DNA from: Nitrospirota bacterium | GTDB taxonomy: Bacteria; Nitrospirota; Nitrospiria; Nitrospirales; NS-4 | Direction of reading: 5' to 3' | NCBI GenBank assembly: GCA_005877565.1 | Contig: VBOK01000096.1 | Coordinates: 1 to 7,092 of the forward strand | DNA length: 7,092 nt | Part shown: positions 6,575 to 7,092 of the stretch, one piece after another | Position numbering within the stretch: the first letter of the stretch is position 1 | Layout of the letters: each line of letters begins with the position of its first letter | Program-made: the position numbers and the translations under genes | The notes under the pieces: generated by a model | Told to the model about the DNA's origin: nothing | Database searches by the model: none | The model's input: only the letters and a program-made list of their open reading frames with translations

Positions 6575-6640
6575 TGAAGACGTTAACCGTTAAACGATTT
6601 GCGAATAACGAATAACTTTTAACGAAGAACGAGGGAAAGC
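6575..6640 (+). promoter_or_regulatory. AT-rich spacer between rpmJ and rpsM (spc/alpha boundary), weak promoter candidate
   Basis: This 66-nt gap is the longest in the window and the only clearly AT-rich part (about 38% GC by hand count, against about 60% around it). It falls where the spc operon commonly gives way to the alpha operon (rpsM-rpsK-rpsD-rpoA-rplQ). A weak sigma-70-like pair can be drawn: TTAAAC at 6590-6595 and TAACTT at 6613-6618 with 17 nt between them; each hexamer matches consensus at only three positions. The promoter is an inference from position and composition more than from the boxes. GAGGG at 6631-6635 is the rpsM ribosome binding site. Confidence 0.3.
6581..6636 (+). 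repeat. Eight-unit tandem heptamer array, degenerate consensus CGNNNAA
   Basis: The spacer before rpsM can be read as eight head-to-tail 7-nt units starting at 6581, 6588, 6595, 6602, 6609, 6616, 6623 and 6630. All eight begin with C, seven of eight begin with CG, and six of eight have A at position 6 and six of eight have A at position 7. The units at 6602 and 6609 are identical (CGAATAA); those at 6581 and 6588 share CGTTAA. The last unit contains the rpsM Shine-Dalgarno purines. The periodicity is seen directly; its function is unknown. It could be a decayed short-tandem repeat or a chance pattern in AT-rich DNA. Confidence 0.6.
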
Positions 6641-7021
6641 ATGGCGCGCATCGCCGGAGTTGATCTGCCGCGGGACAAACAGGTTCACATCGGGTTGACC
6701 TACATCTACGGCATCGGGCGGTCGCTCGGCGCCCGGATCCTGGCCAAGGCAGGAGTCTCGCCGTCAACACGCGTGAAGGATCTGCGCGAAGATGAGATCG
6801 TGAAGCTGCGCGAGATCATCGAGCGGGAACACAAGGTGGAGGGAGACCTTCGCAAGGAAGTGTCGATGAACATCAAACGTCTCATCGACATCGGGTGCTA
6901 TCGTGGGCTTCGGCACCGGAGGGGACTGCCAGTGCGAGGACAGCGAACCAAAACAAACGCACGGACACGAAAAGGACCCAAGGGCCAGGGCAAGGCACGG
7001 AAGACACTGAAGGTCGGGTGA
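6641..7021 (+). CDS. rpsM: 30S ribosomal protein S13
   Basis: S13 is in the head of the 30S subunit and forms the bridge to L5 while its C-terminal tail touches P-site tRNA. The 126 residues are normal. Family features are MARIAGVDLPRDKQVHIGLT at the start, YIYGIGRSLGARIL (21-34, helix-two-turn-helix), and KRLIDIGCYRGLRHRRGLPV (79-98) followed by RGQRTKTNARTRKGPKG in the basic tail. ATG 6641 is supported by GAGGG at 6631-6635, 5 nt upstream. It is the first gene of the alpha-operon block, and the only gene here preceded by a sizeable AT-rich spacer. Confidence 0.98.
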   Translation: MARIAGVDLPRDKQVHIGLTYIYGIGRSLGARILAKAGVSPSTRVKDLREDEIVKLREIIEREHKVEGDLRKEVSMNIKRLIDIGCYRGLRHRRGLPVRGQRTKTNARTRKGPKGQGKARKTLKVG

Positions 7022-7031
7022 CACGGGAAAA

Positions 7032-7063
7032 GGCCCCGTCTTGGCGGGGCCGGGGCGGGCGGG
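7032..7063 (+). promoter_or_regulatory. GC hairpin overlapping a G-quadruplex motif, upstream of rpsK
   Basis: In the 57-nt rpsM-rpsK spacer, GGCCCCG (7032-7038) and CGGGGCC (7045-7051) form a perfect 7-bp stem with a 6-nt loop. The G-rich part runs GGGG-CC-GGGG-C-GGG-C-GGG (7046-7063), which meets the G-quadruplex rule of four runs of at least three G with 1-2 nt loops, on the coding (mRNA) strand. The two folds share 7046-7049, so in the simplest form they exclude one another. The motif ends 4 nt before the rpsK ribosome binding site. No T tract follows on the + strand, so it is not a standard intrinsic terminator for rpsM. A regulatory role is inferred. Confidence 0.45.
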
Positions 7064-7078
7064 TGAGAAAGGAGCGGC

Positions 7079-7092
7079 ATGGGGGTGAAGAA
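7079..7092 (+). CDS. rpsK: Probable 30S ribosomal protein S11, first codons only
   Basis: An ATG at 7079 is preceded by AAAGGAG (7068-7074) with 4 nt spacing, the best ribosome binding site in the window. Only M-G-V-K and two bases of the next codon are visible before the window ends. The identity comes from position: rpsK follows rpsM in nearly all bacteria, and a basic MxVKK-like start fits S11. The sequence itself is too short to prove it. Confidence 0.7.

Noticed and set aside
6581..6636. Heptamer array considered as a CRISPR or an insertion-sequence end
   Set aside because: Units are 7 nt without spacers, there are no cas genes, and there is no inverted repeat, target duplication or transposase nearby.
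7032..7051. Hairpin considered as a Rho-independent terminator after rpsM
   Set aside because: The + strand after the stem is G-rich with no T tract, and rpsK follows at once with a strong ribosome binding site.
1..7092. A previously undescribed gene system in this window
   Set aside because: All coding space is filled by well-known core translation, secretion and nucleotide genes in standard order; no unexplained gene-sized region remains.

Overview
The window is a stretch of the conserved bacterial ribosomal-protein supercluster. It covers the end of the L24 gene, the rest of the spc operon, and the start of the alpha operon, all on the + strand and tightly packed. The order is rplX (3' end), rplE, rpsN, rpsH, rplF, rplR, rpsE, rpmD, rplO, secY, adk, map, infA, rpmJ, rpsM and rpsK (first codons only). 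Every product except the rpsK stub is recognisable from family motifs, and no full-length gene is broken.

The DNA is GC-rich (about 60% by eye). It uses GTG as well as ATG starts, has the zinc-ribbon (C+) forms of S14 and L36, a zinc-LID adenylate kinase, and adk-map-infA-rpmJ between secY and rpsM. This fits a GC-rich bacterium outside the E. coli type. The overall style resembles Nitrospirota, but that is a tentative impression, not a placement.

Layout: 1-2792 holds rplX', rplE, rpsN, rpsH, rplF, rplR and rpsE with gaps of 2-22 nt. 2795-5427 holds rpmD, rplO, secY and adk, with overlapping or nearly touching ends (rpmD/rplO 14 nt, rplO/secY 8 nt, secY/adk separated by 6 nt, adk/map 4 nt). 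5424-6574 holds map, infA and rpmJ. A 66-nt AT-rich spacer precedes rpsM, and a 57-nt G-rich spacer separates rpsM from rpsK. There is no gene-free stretch longer than 66 nt.

The genes supply 30S proteins (S14, S8, S5, S13, S11), 50S proteins (L24, L5, L6, L18, L30, L15, L36), initiation factor IF-1, the SecY translocon channel, adenylate kinase, and methionine aminopeptidase, which trims nascent chains.

No new multi-gene system is present; this is core housekeeping DNA. The two points most worth a second look are non-coding: an eight-unit tandem heptamer array filling the spacer before rpsM, and a hairpin that overlaps a strong G-quadruplex motif directly upstream of the rpsK ribosome binding site.
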